Shown here: in pieces, positions 51,583 through 62,905 of the stretch
Numbering within the stretch: the stretch's first letter is position 1
Layout of the letters: every line of letters starts with the position of its first letter
From: Apoderus coryli
Lineage: Eukaryota; Arthropoda; Insecta; Coleoptera; Attelabidae
NCBI GenBank assembly: GCA_911728435.2
Contig: OU452200.1
Location: 27,605,715 to 27,669,714, forward strand
Direction: 5' to 3'
Length of the DNA stretch: 64,000 nt
Notes under the pieces: generated by a model
What the model was told of the DNA's origin: nothing
The model's database searches: none
The model's input: only the letters and a program-made list of their open reading frames with translations
Made by a program: the position numbers and the translations under genes

Positions 51583-53455
51583 CCGGGCGGTCCATGTATC
51601 TTGAAACAGCCTTATATCTTAAAAACGGCACATTTTTCGGAAAAAAAGTTCAAATAAAAGTTGTTTGCTATTGTGTGGCAAATGCAGCGGTGGTGTCCAT
51701 TTGCAAATTTGACAACCGTTTCAAGGTTATTTTAGGGTCAACTTTGGTTTTTTAAAGAGAAACATAGATTTTTTATTACAGAATCGTATGCTACAGATAA
51801 AAATACAAATAACTTTTGTTAACAATATTCTTTTATTCCGATTGAAATAATAAAATTTTTTACAACATTTATTTGCTATTACACGAAAGAAAAAGGTCTC
51901 GACAAAACCTTGAAATTTATTATAATAAACGCTCAAAATTGTTAGTTTATGTTGACAAACTAAATAAAATAAAGATATTTATTTTAATACTTGTTTAAAA
52001 AACACAACTTATTCGTGATCTAACACTTCACGGGAAATTCTGACATAATGTGCAGGACAGCCATCATGTTGAAATCACATATTTGCTTGTTCTTGGAGTG
52101 GTATATCTTCAAGTATAAGGGGTAAATACTGCTCTAGAAACTGCTGATATTTTTATCCACCAATGTTCCTTCAATAAAATATGGACCAATCAACCTATCT
52201 CCACGAATTCCACACCATACATTCACCGTCCATGGACGCTGTTGTTCCACTTCTCTTAACCACCGCGGATTTTCGACACTCCAATAATGCAAGTTGTGGC
52301 AATTCACCTGTCCATGGTTTGTAAAACCAGATTCGTCCGAAAACAACACACTAAAGAAAAAGTTTCTGTTTAATCGAATTTGTTCTCGTGGCCACTGACA
52401 AAATCTGACTCGACTCTCAAAATCATCACCATGAAGTTATTGATGCAAAGCAATGTGATACGGGTGAAATTTATGCCGCTTTAATATCCTAAGAATGCTT
52501 GATTTAGAAATTCCAGAGTCTCGAGAAATTCTTCGACGAGAAACATGCGGATTCACAGCAATAGCCGCCAATACTGCGATTTGATCATTTTCACCACTGA
52601 CAGTAGCTCGTCGAGGTCGTTTTTTCGGCTGTAAATTTCCGGTTTCTCTATAATCCTTCACAACACGGTAAAATTTAGCGCGGCATATAGGATTTCTTAC
52701 TAGAAAACGTTGTCTATACAATGCTACGCCATTCTCTAGATTTCTGTGACATTCTCCATAGAGCAATATCATCTCAACCTTTTGTGCTACAGAAAGATGT
52801 TTCATATATTCTCAAAACTAACTTATTGTTTATTTCACGCACAAGTGTAAAGATAGTATGAATGATTTCTTTGCTATAAATGTGCAAAAATGTTTACCAG
52901 ATGAAAAATTTACTACTTTTTTCTTTAAGTATAAAAAAAATAAAAATTAAATATTTGATATAAGGAATTATTAACTTTTACTTCCGAATGACGATCAGTA
53001 GGTACGTTCGTTAGTCTATTATCAATTTTGCTATGTTTAAATAATAAAAATGGAGTGTCTTTCTATCTCAGAAAAAGTTTTGTTGATATTACCTGTGGTT
53101 TTGCAGATAAAAATGCTATATCCCATGCATTTTATTACTGTGTTGCGAAGAAGTTTACGAGAACGTATTTTACTAAATTCCTGATGAAGACAAGTGGTCT
53201 TGTCGAAACAAAGAAAAAATAAGCAAAAGTTATTTGTGTTTTTATGTAGAAACCGATTCGGTAACGAAAAATATGTTTCCATTAAGAATAAACGCGTTGA
53301 CCTTGAGATAACCTTGAAACGGTTGACAAACTCGCCCATGGGTGCCACCACTCTTTTTCCCCCACAATAGCAAACAACTTTTATTTACACTTTTTTTCCG
53401 AAAAATGTCCCGTTTTTAAGATATAAGGCTGTCTCAAGATAAATGGACCACCCCG
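51583..53455 (-). mobile_element. Tc1/mariner-like transposon with ~100-bp TIRs
   Basis: Flanked by TA (51581-51582, 53456-53457). Inverted ends (CCGGGCGGTCCATGTATCTT / CGGGGTGGTCCATTTATCTT) continue through GAAACAGCCTTATATCTTAA / GAGACAGCCTTATATCTTAA and TTTTTCGGAAAAAAAGT to GTTTGCTATTGTG. 1873 bp. Transposase on the minus strand. Confidence 0.92.
52022..52805 (-). pseudogene. Tc1/mariner-like transposase (DUF4817 type), broken
   Basis: The N-terminal 122 residues (52805-52437) are open: KHLSVAQKVEMILLYGECHR, FYRVVKDYRETGNLQPKKRP, VLAAIAVNPHVSRRRISRDS and SSILRILKRHKFHPYHI, two helix-turn-helix units. A stop follows, then VLFSDESGFTNHGQVNCHNL (first Asp), YWSVENPRWLREVEQQRPWT and VNVWCGIRGDRLIGPYFIEG (52360-52134). 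After a frame change: LEQYLPLILEDIPLQEQANM, stop, FQHDGCPAHYVRISREVL (second Asp, to ~52022). The third catalytic block is deleted. Residue spacing is close to intact family members, so decay is moderate. Confidence 0.88.
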
Positions 53456-53457
53456 TA

Positions 53458-53915
53458 GGTAACGATTTATGCTGAATAAAACATTAGTTTAATTTTTGAA
53501 AAACAATTTGTTCAGTTCTTTTAATAAACTCCCAACCCAAGAAAAATAAATAATAAAAAAATTACAAGCCTTCAGGGATTGTAAAGTTATCCCATATAAA
53601 TAAATCAGAATTTAACATGAAAACTCATCTAAAGAATACCTACAACTATTTTCAAAAGTGATCGAACCCATGTAAGTTATTATCGGTTTTTATAATTGAA
53701 AAAGGAAGGGAAACTTCCATCTAATATTATTTGTCTTTATTGCGACCAGTTTCGACCTATCTGTATTACTGAGGGTTTAATGCCTGATGAGGATATAAAG
53801 ATAAAGCAAAATTTGAAAATGTATAAAAAGGCATGGAATATCCAATTTTAAAAGGCAATTTCATGTTTAACACAACATTGTATCGAAAAGAACAGACTTG
53901 AAACTTGATCGAGAG
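53458..53915. other. Phosphatase 5' intron spacer, nothing seen
   Basis: No supported frame or repeat. Confidence 0.5.
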
Positions 53916-53955
53916 ACAAGTTATGTGGAAATGTAAGTATTTCCACATAACTTGT
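53916..53955. repeat. Perfect 17-bp inverted repeat
   Basis: ACAAGTTATGTGGAAAT, 6-base loop GTAAGT, exact complement. Its pre-miRNA-like stem is too short for a typical miRNA precursor. No copy elsewhere in the window. Confidence 0.6.
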
Positions 53956-54861
53956 TATGTTATATTAGATTATTATATTATGTATTTTTTGCGGTAAATA
54001 AGTAATATTTTTAAAGTAAATAAAAAATATGTGTGAATTATTGAAATATTTTTAGATAATTCAGTAGTAAAAAGTTTTAGTTAACAGTTAAGTAAATTTG
54101 TAAAATCTCAAAATTCAAAAAAAAAATATTTTAAGGAAATTTTATATTTATATATATATATATAATATGAAGGGTGTACCAAAATTAATGGCTACACAGC
54201 AGAACTGCAGATTCCTTGGGTGGAAATATTGAGATTTGGCCAAACTTACATTAGTTTAAAAGTTGATAATAACAGAGGTACAGGGTTTCCAAAGAACCAA
54301 TATTTTTGCACGGGATTATGTGCTGGGGAATTTTCGGGGGCGAGGAATTTGAATTTGTTGATAAATTTGATGTGAATTGTAGAAAGCTCTTACTGCTGCA
54401 CTCTCATTACATAAAACATGTGTAACTTTTTTTGTGCCTCCGTGTATTTACGTTTTTATTGAAAATATCACTTTTCTCATCATTGTTACATAAAAAATGC
54501 ATACGTTGTGAATGTTGCCCCTAGCAACTATTTTGGAGATATTTGCTATAAGTACAATTTCTGCTGCATCCGCTTAGATTTTAATTTGCAAATGTACAAT
54601 GTTACTTTGCGTAAGAATAAACATGCCTTATTTTGCAATATACGGCAAAAACTCATTCATGATAAAAGTTTTCCTTGAATAATGAATAAGAATCAAGCTA
54701 TCAGAAATTTAATTTTTTGTACAGGAAGCATAAAAAGACAAGTAGTATTTTCTAGCACACCCATAATCAGAGCACTTACTGATTTCTCAAATAATAATGA
54801 CGTACTTGTCCTTGTCTGAATAAAATTAAGTAATTATTTAATGTTGAATAGTTCTCATCAA

Positions 54862-55500
54862 AATGCTATATATCTACTGAGCAAAAGGTTTTTATAGTAA
54901 AATGTTAAGAGGATGATGTATCATATCGCTACGTCATGGAGAAATTTAGAGAACAATTTGTAGGAATACAAATAAATCGGATGGCAATCTGCAAAGTAAT
55001 AAAAAAGTTTCAAAGAAATTGTTCGATTTTAAACATCAAAAAGAAAAAATATACCTACTCATAACGCTGCTTCCACACTTTTAGTTCTGCAGTCCCTTAG
55101 AAACAGTGCTAAAGAGTTAAAAGTTGTAAATAAAAAGTTATATTCAGAAGGTTATGAAAGAAAATAAAATATTTCTGTTCAAACCACACTTCACTCATAC
55201 ATTGGAAGAGGGAGGGAAAGCGAAAAGACTTGATTTTGGTTTGTCGGTAGGAGACAAAAGTTGTAATGGAGATATTAATTTTCATGAGTGCATTATGTTT
55301 TCTGATGAATGTACATTTTCCACTAATGGGACTGGAGCATCTCAACACGTCAGATACTGTCTCCAGAAAACCCGACATTTAAATAATGAATCCAAGACAA
55401 TATTTTACAAAACGGAACGTGTGGTGCGCGATATTATAATAAGTTCGTATTTTTTCAGAACCTGCAATGGAATATCATATTTAGAAATGCTTTAGAGAAA
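54862..55500 (+). pseudogene. Tc1/mariner-like transposase remnant, first copy
   Basis: MLYISTEQKVFIVKC, stop, EDDVSYRYVMEKFREQFVGI and ICKVIKKFQRN (54862-55020) match the N-terminal domain of the element at 43738. The block 55154-55495 contains HECIMFSDECTFSTNGTGAS (first catalytic Asp) and QHVRYCLQKTRHLNNESKTI. Stops and lost segments throughout; the second and third catalytic blocks are missing. Confidence 0.75.
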
Positions 55501-55559
55501 TTAGGAATATACAGTGGACTTCAAAACAAATGATATGAATATTTTTAAATCACTCAAAT

Positions 55560-56340
55560 GCAATATCTTGAAAATAATTCTTTATAATGGAAATAATTAA
55601 ACGCTCAATTTTAAACGTAACAATCAACAGGTTCCAGACTGGTGAAAAATATTTTAAGTACCGGCAGTGTTCTGAACAGAAAAATCCGCTAACGAAATAT
55701 GATGAAGACGATGCAGCAACCTTATTGGCTATTGGTATTGGTATTGGTAGAAAACTATCCATTTAAAATTGGAATCAGCAAATCATTCATTCAAAGAATT
55801 TATAAATCAAATAAGATTCAACCTTGTAAAGCAAAATGTCACTTTGGAAGAAGGGCATGAAACTCGAAGACTTGATTAAACTTGGCCAAAAAAATGATGG
55901 AAGATCGCTATTTTCAAAATTGGATTGCTTTTTCTGATGAGTCGATGTTTAAAACAAATGGCGTTCCTTCCTCACAGAACTGTAGTTATTGGGGTGAGGA
56001 AAACCCGAATTCTGTTATTAGCAGTAAACGCCTGTACTTTAAAAATGTCAATGTATGGTTAGCGATTTCTTACCGGCATGGAATTATTGGACCATACTTA
56101 GTTCAAGGAAAACTAAAACAATACGAACATTAAACTAGTGCAATGGTAGGAATGATCTAATTCCATTGCCTCGTAGGCCTCCCAATTTGTCAGTGAGGGA
56201 TACATAATTGTGGGCCAATTGATGTAAATAGTTTGAAGGATAGACTCTCGCCATACAGTCAATTACATTGGAAGAACTTCAACATAGTGTCAATTTCCGA
56301 CGTAGAATTGAATTATGCCTACCAAAAGATGGTGCATTAA
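55560..56340 (+). pseudogene. Tc1/mariner-like transposase remnant, second copy
   Basis: TINRFQTGEKYFKYRQ, then KIGISKSFIQRIYKSNKIQP in a shifted frame, an HTH region. The open block 55882-56133 has QNWIAFSDESMFKTNGVPSS (first Asp), QNCSYWGEENPN and FKNVNVWLAISYRHGIIGPY. Near 56290 LEELQHSVNFRRRIELCLP resembles the C-terminus. It differs enough from the 54862 copy to be a separate element; second and third Asp blocks are lost. Confidence 0.72.
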
Positions 56341-56844
56341 TAAAATTAAAAACAATATGAAATACAGTAGTCTATTAATAGTTTGCATTGTTATTGTTAT
56401 ATAAACATTAATTTTTTAGTCGAGCTTGCACGTTGTGTTTTTTACGGTATTAATACAGATAATAATTCATTTTAACTAAGAGCCAAATTGATAGTCGACA
56501 TTTGAGTGCGAAGTTCCTCTTATTTCTTGCCTCTATCTGACATTAAGGTCGCCCTCAAGTGAGGTGATAACTATGAATTTCAGCTTAGGTCTACTATTGC
56601 GAACATTTTAATCACACTCCAACCAAAGAAATTATGAACCGGATTGCATTTTCAGATTTCGTAGTAAATCTTCATTCTAAACAACTTTTTTGAATACAAT
56701 TTTCATGTATTTTCTAAAATAAAAAAAGTTTATTTCAATCTATTTTTTAAAATTTATCTCTACAACACCCCCGTATTCGAGCGATCTGTTTCAGATTATT
56801 TTTGTAATTTTCACTTATTCATGCGCTAATCCGTGGACACACGG
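56341..56844. mobile_element. Right end of a Tc1/mariner-like element
   Basis: The inverted terminal sequence CCGTGTGTCCACGGATTAGC ends at 56844, before TA, and is similar to the end of the element at 43361 (CAGTATGTCCACGGATGCGG). The left partner was not confidently found; CTTGTCCTTGTCTGAAT near 54803 is a weak candidate. Confidence 0.5.
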
Positions 56845-57232
56845 TATAGAGATATGTAGGAAATATAAAAAAAATATGAATCTCCGTATTTTAAAGAATT
56901 TGGAAGTGATTTTAAATGTTAAATACCATTTTATTATAATTTTATTCATAGAACTGCACACAAATATCAACTATCAAGAAAAAGTCAATGTCATTCTCAT
57001 TTATTCGAGTTACTCAGGAAAAGGTACCATTAATTTTGTGGATAATATAATACACAGTATATCTGGGTTTTGTTTTAGAAGTGAAATTGCTTTATTACTT
57101 ATTTACATAGTACTTTACCCTCTTGACAAGGAGATCGATATTATTAAGATAGCCGAGCCGTAAGAAAGCTCAAATAAGCGAAACGTTGGCTGTTTCATGA
57201 TAGTTAATTTTTATTGTGACCTATTCCACGTT
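56845..57232. other. Intron spacer, no gene seen
   Basis: A 95-residue frame at 56876-57163 has no recognisable domain. TAAGCGAAACGTTGGC at about 57175 resembles retroelement 3' hairpins but has no core. Confidence 0.4.
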
Positions 57233-57823
57233 CGCAAATAAGAACATCGTAACTCGAATTTTAGCAAAAATGAGTTAAGTTCAGTTTCTTGTATAAAAAT
57301 ATGTCTTCTGTCATTAAAAACCATATTTTACAAATTAATTTTGGAAAATATTAACTTTTTGGAAAAAGCATTAGTATCGTATCTAATCAGAAAATAGAAA
57401 TTGCGCAAATAATATCGTAGCTACGGTTACAATCTCGCTTAAACGAGATAAAAAACAAATAATTTCATCGTACCTAAAGTTATAACAGGCCAGCATCAAA
57501 TTTTAATATGTAAAAGCATCGTATATTTACGAGTACATACGATAATATGAGACGAATAAAAATAGTAAACTGTTTTATCTTCAGTAGACTTATGATGTTA
57601 ATAATATTCTAAGGATATGGACCATCTTTCACCGATCTACTTAGGATAGGATGTTATTTCCAACGGGATACAATAATTTTAATTAATTTTATTTATGTAA
57701 TACCTACCTATTCTCACTATCTATTTTCCCGTTAAAAGTCGTGCTTTAGTTAAGACAAAACACTTGAAACTTTAACCCCTTTTACTGAAAAACTGTCGTG
57801 ATAGAGTTACGATGTTCTTATTT
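57233..57823. mobile_element. Possible inverted-repeat element
   Basis: CGCAAATAAGAACATCGTAACTCG-type ends (57233-57256) recur inverted at 57799-57823 with one mismatch over ~23 bases. There is no coding interior. A small MITE is the simplest reading. Confidence 0.45.
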
Positions 57824-58102
57824 GCAAGCGTCGTATTATAGTCCACCAGTCCCAAGAGGAAAGAAACATCTACGTAAAGTTGCAATAACTCGTATGTACA
57901 GCATCTCTCAGAGAAACAGGATAGTTAAACATACTATTAACATTTTAAAATTTTATTTTAAAATCACAATACAAACCGTGTATCTTAAAAATGTCCTTCA
58001 ACTATTTACGAAGAATTATGTTTAAACAGTGATAACCCCTTTAGCAATGTTCGCCTACAATATACTACACGAAGTTTTTTATATAGTACAACAGTAACAA
58101 CA

Positions 58103-59640
58103 ATGTCTATAATAATGCATTTGAGTTTAATTTCCAGTTAGCCACATTCGAAGAAGTGGAAAAGCTCTTGCAGAAATAAGATCAGTGGCGATTGGACCTG
58201 ATGAGGTGGATGTTTATATGTTGCATTGTTGCTGTCCTACTATAGTTTCAATAGTTACTCATTTGGTAAATTGTATTTTTGAAACTTCTAAGTTCCCTGA
58301 TATTTGGAAGCACTCTAATCTGAAACCTATACCTAAGTCTAAAAATGCAATCGAATTTAATGATCTACGACCGGTTAGTATATTACCTACGCTATCAAAA
58401 GTAATAGAAAAAGTCTTATGTCGAAACTTGACAAATAATTCCGTCCGTCCAGTCGGGGTTTAAGGCGGGTCATAGCTGTGCAACTGCTCACAGATGATAT
58501 ATTCGAGGCTTTAGATAAAGATGAGAACGTAATATTAGTACTTCTCGATTATTCGAAGGCTATCGATCGTTTAAATCATGAACTGTTACTTGCAATGCTT
58601 AAGTATTTCAACTTTCGGCATGAGGCGTGTGGGTTACTTAGATCGTATTTGTCGAACAAAACACAGCGCGTCGTTTTGAATCAAAAGGTTTCCAAATCTG
58701 TCAAATTAAACGCCGGCGTACCACAAGGATCAATACTTGGTCCAATTTTGTTTTCAATATACACATCACAGCTTATAACATATTTAAAACATAGTCAGGT
58801 TCATTATTATGCAGACGATACACAGCTGTATATCACATTTGCGTCGGATAAAATCACTGAATCTAATAACAAAATTAATGCGGATATAGAGCATCTAAAA
58901 AAGGCTTCAGTCGACCAGTGCTTGACTATAAATCTTGATAAATCCCAGGCGGTTCTGTTTTGTAAACCTCAACTTAGAGACCGACTAGAAAATCAGTTAA
59001 GTATCATAATTGATAATGTACAAATAAAACTAGAAAGTAATGCAAAGAATTTAGGACTCTTACTTGATAAAGATTTGAGGTTTACAAAGCATATAACAAA
59101 GTGTGTTCGGAAGGCGGTTTCAAGTCTCAAATTAATATATGCTCAACGAAAACTTCTAAATACGAAACTAAAGAAGGTCCTATGGGACTCGTTGGTTCTG
59201 TCACATTTTAATGTTTGTGACGTGGTCTACAGTTCGTGTCTGTTACTTGTTGATGAGAAACGTATACAAATGATACAGAACTGTTGTGTGCGTCTCATAG
59301 GCGGGACACGAAAATATGATAGAGGGGTCTCAGCAAAGTTGCGGGAAGAAAGATGGTTGAATATGAAAGAGCGGCGGGTACTACATATGTATAGTTACTA
59401 CTATATATAACTACCATCATAGTTATACCAGAAGATCAAGTTTCGTTTTGACGTACACAACTTGGATCTCAGACACAAATCTATTATAACGCCGCCCAAA
59501 CACAAGAGGGCTCAGTTTGAGAGGAGCTTCTCTTACAATGTGGCCCATATGTAACAACATGCTCCCAGATGAAGTGAAACTATTATCGGGGTTACAATTT
59601 AAATTGCGTATTCGGAACATTATATCCAATTTGGACTAGT
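58103..59640 (+). pseudogene. CR1-type LINE reverse transcriptase, lightly damaged
   Basis: NVYNNAFEFNFQLATFEEVE leads in (58103), with a stop near 58175. Then AIGPDEVDVYMLHC, SNLKPIPKSKN and LRPVSILPTLSKVIEKVL (58185-58440), a frameshift near 58440, and a 310-codon open block (58478-59410): VLLDYSKAIDRLNHELLLAM (Asp of motif A; the usual F/Y-D context is AIDR here), GVPQGSILGPILFSIYTSQL, HYYADDTQLYI (YADD catalytic pair), NLGLLLDKDLRFTKHI, and a thumb. After another break the end reads DVHNLDLRHKSIITPPKHKR and LQFKLRIRNIISNLD, stop at 59635. The endonuclease half is missing. Few disruptions: a fairly young 5'-truncated copy. Confidence 0.92.
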
Positions 59641-59856
59641 GGGGTAATGGCTGCAATGTCGAATGGTTTTTTGTTATGCTGCCAATAATTTGTTGTTTGT
59701 TTAATAGTATCTTGTTTATATTTTTATTTTTTGCATAGGGGTAAATTTGTATTGCGTTATGTATTATGAATATATTAGGTTAAGTTAGGAGGCATACGCT
59801 TCATCTTCGCCTTTTGTAATAATTTTATTACAATAAAGTCATTTAATATTATTATT
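59641..59856 (+). mobile_element. LINE 3' UTR
   Basis: It runs from the stop to ATTTAATATTATTATTAG, where an ATT trinucleotide run suggests the microsatellite-like tail of a CR1-type element. AATAAA occurs at 59831. Confidence 0.55.
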
Positions 59857-60113
59857 AGTATACCTAAAACAAACAAAGCAGTGAGATCAGGTAGGCTTAG
59901 AGGCTATTTAAAATCTCAATTTCTAGAAATTAACCAATACTGAAAATAATTTCTCAAAATGGAAGTTTCTGGGATAGTATGGGAGTAGGTAACTCCATCT
60001 AATTGAAACGAGTAGCGCTGATCTGATTCTTGTCTTGATAAAAATAGTATATTCTGTAGAATGTTAGAAATATGGCGCATTATGAGATTCTGAGTTTAGA
60101 TAATCTACTGTAT

Positions 60114-60420
60114 ATACGAATTGCTTGTTACATAAAGTAACAAGACTTTTAGTTATGGCGGAAATTTGGTTCACACTACCCTGCTTTCACCAGACGGGCC
60201 GTTTCGTTGATTCACAACTTGTTACTTTATGCAACAAGCAATTCGTAAATAAAGCCTCCCGCTAGGGAATTCGGGCGCATCTAGTGTTGGCAATAGGATA
60301 TAATTGAGTTGTGACTTCTTGTCCCGCCATCGTTTGTGAACTGTTTTTCACCGGGCATATTGCCTGCTCACGCTAGATGTCGCCAAAAACATCTCTTTGT
60401 CAGTCATCTCTCGTGCTATC
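60114..60420 (-). repeat. Rearranged family B repeat with partial hammerhead
   Basis: The left part (60114-60230, minus) has GTTGTGAATCAACGAAAC, GGCCCGTCTGGTGAAAGC, i.e. stem II, GAAA, stem III and GTC, but not the CTGATGA core. The right part (60230-60420) is family B in the opposite orientation (CCCGCTAGGGAATTCGGGCG, CACCGGGCATATTGCC, GCTAGATGTCGCCAAAAACA). An inversion junction falls where the core should be. Inactive. Confidence 0.72.
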
Positions 60421-62559
60421 AAGCAATTTGTATATATCTATTACTTTTTTTCTGGGTGAGGTTAGACTTTTTGAGCAGTGTCGACGCGATGTCTTTCTGT
60501 GTTCCTCATTTTTTGGTGCGCCTGCCTGCTTAAAACCACTCTTAAATTACATAAAATACGGACCTTCATATTTTTATATATTTGAGAAATTTTGTTATGA
60601 AAAGCCATTAAAATTATCCATTCAATTCCATAAATAAGTTATCCAAGAAGCAGTGTTTCAAAGGATATAAAATATAATAGATATTGTCCTTTCGGTTGTT
60701 TTTTCTGTTACAGGTCGATTTTTCAATTTTCTTTAAAAAAGTTTTAATTGTTTTGTTGTGGAGTTTAGATTTAGTCAGCTGAATCAACAAATCTACCATA
60801 AAATGTTAAAGTGGAAATTCTATGTTTGCTTCATATTTTCATTAAATTTTTCGCGTCATCAAATTAAATGTAAAAGTATTCGTTTCATAGTGTGTTATAA
60901 TGTCTCATAAACAGGCATAAATTCTATATTTTGCTAGGAGTTTCCACTACAACCAATTTCGATTTGAAATTTGTCAATAATTAAATGATGCGGTTTGTGT
61001 GTAGACATGGAAATAGTCTTGCCTTCGATACATCAGGCCATCAAAATGTCCATATCACGTAATTCTGATTGCATGCCATAAATGACCAAATCATCATCAT
61101 AGCTATAAAATAATTCTAAATCGGTCTGTTTATTCACATATATGTACGCACCTTGGGTGGCTTGATATGTATAATATATTATATTATGAAATGTACATAC
61201 TTAATAACGTGTGGATAAATGTAAATTTTGGATGACAAAAAATACAGGAATAACCCAAAAATATAGACATATACCGGGTGTTTCACTGGGAACAATCTGA
61301 AAATCTGGTTTTCAAGAATAGCGGACGTGGGTGTCTACTTCCTTATTTAAAAAACGACTCTATATAAATTAAATGTTATGTTTTGAATTTTGCTTGTAAT
61401 TCTAAAAATATTTCATGTATAATAATTGGATTCATTCTTAAATCAAGCTAGAATTTTATACACTTCCAAAATGGTAATTACTAGTACTACTCTGCACCAA
61501 ATCGCTCTAGACAGTGTATATAAATATAGAGATTTTTCCTGACAATTAGATGGAACATTTCTTGAATATCTGACATATCTGTGATAGGTAGGTAGGTATC
61601 TGGTCAAAAGTTTTTTTTATTTTTTAATTTAAATTCTGAAATACTTTTTTAAAAAGAATATTGAGAAGTACAGTATTAAATATAAACTAGTAGCACAAAT
61701 TTAGAATGACTTCAAAGTAACACGACACATTGTTATGTTTTATGGTTAAATTAGGCTTAGTTGTTGTACCTACATATACAGAGGAATTTTATATAAAGAA
61801 TTTTGTAAAAACTTTTTCTTTTATTGTCAGCGTCTTCTCTGTGATATCTAACGTTTATATATTGTTTTATTAAAAAGACTTTTTAGATAGTTATTTTGCT
61901 CTATAGAAAAGTCACAGGCAAGTTGTTAGAATTCAGAAATAACAAGCCCAACTTCACCTATTTATCATTATCTACGATAAGGAAATGTTTCGAGGACATT
62001 AAATCCCCTCATCAACTAATATCCAGGGTGGTCTAGTTTCGAAAGCGGACACTTAGAGGCAGATAGAGAACCATAAAATAATATCAGTTTGTCGCGGGCG
62101 TAAGGACACATTTTTGCACAATTTTAGTGAAAAATATGGAATGTCACTGATTTTTTTAGAAGCAAAAATTATTTCTAGAATCCATGTTCAATTAAAAATA
62201 AAAAGCTCTCTACTTGTTTTCGTTTGACAAACGGTTTGCAATTAAAAAACTAAAATACTTACTGATTTCTGAAAAAAAAATTAAACAAAAACGAAAATAA
62301 GAATTTTAATTAGTGGCTGTCAACAACAATATCAAAATGAAAGAAAATAAAGGATAAAATCACAAAAATTGTTCGAAAATAAATACATTTTCGACATCTT
62401 CTCACTAACACATTTAATATATAGGATATACTTCATGTGGATTACGCCGCATATCTGCAATGCTATGCAGACTTATTCGCATGCGAATATAATCGGTAGC
62501 CATAATAATATTATATGAGAATGTTATGGTAAATATTTATTTTAGAAAACCTTTGAGAA
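60421..62559. other. Intron spacer; orphan transposon end, no gene
   Basis: CCGGGTGTTTCACTGGGAAC at 61275 resembles a Tc1/mariner end without a partner. A minus-strand FYSYDDDLVIYG near 61085-61120 recalls a retroelement RT motif but is too short to assign. Confidence 0.4.
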
Positions 62560-62905
62560 GCTTTGGAATATTAAATACCCTGATGCAAAGAGCATAAAAA
62601 ATGCTTTCAAATGATGTACCACTCCCTACCCCAATTTAATAATTTGAGGGCTGTGTGCACCCCTCAGTGCACCTCTATCACAGGATTAAAGCGATTTTAA
62701 CCAAAAACTAATGGGTTCATCCTACGTTCCCCCAAACTCATATACCAAAATTTAGCTCAATTGGTTAAAGCTGTCACGCGCTTTTATGGAGGAATACATG
62801 TACACAGACAGAAATGCTGTTAGTCGTCTCAAGCCTTTTCAAAATGGTAATATCTGTCTTTACCTCATTTTTCTAGCCTGGGTTGGGAAAGTAAAAAAGT
62901 ATAAA
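62560..62905 (+). repeat. Dispersed repeat R, fourth copy
   Basis: It matches R from AAAAAATGCTTTCAAATGAT through CCTCTATCACAGG, TTAGCTCAATTGGTTAAAGC and TGGAGGAATACA to GGGAAAGTAAA. It lacks the left module and tRNA-like part, and the CACACACAT run is shortened. 5'-truncated relative to copies 1-3. Confidence 0.68.

Noticed and set aside
60189..60218. Active hammerhead ribozyme
   Set aside because: Stem II, GAAA and GTC are present but the CTGATGA core is lost at an inversion junction.
60336..60637. Two overlapping plus-strand frames
   Set aside because: They lie over the non-coding family B repeat and show no domain.
61020..61135. FYSYDDDLVIYG on the minus strand as an LTR-retrotransposon RT
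   Set aside because: It recalls the YVDD motif but flanking residues do not extend the match and a stop follows closely.
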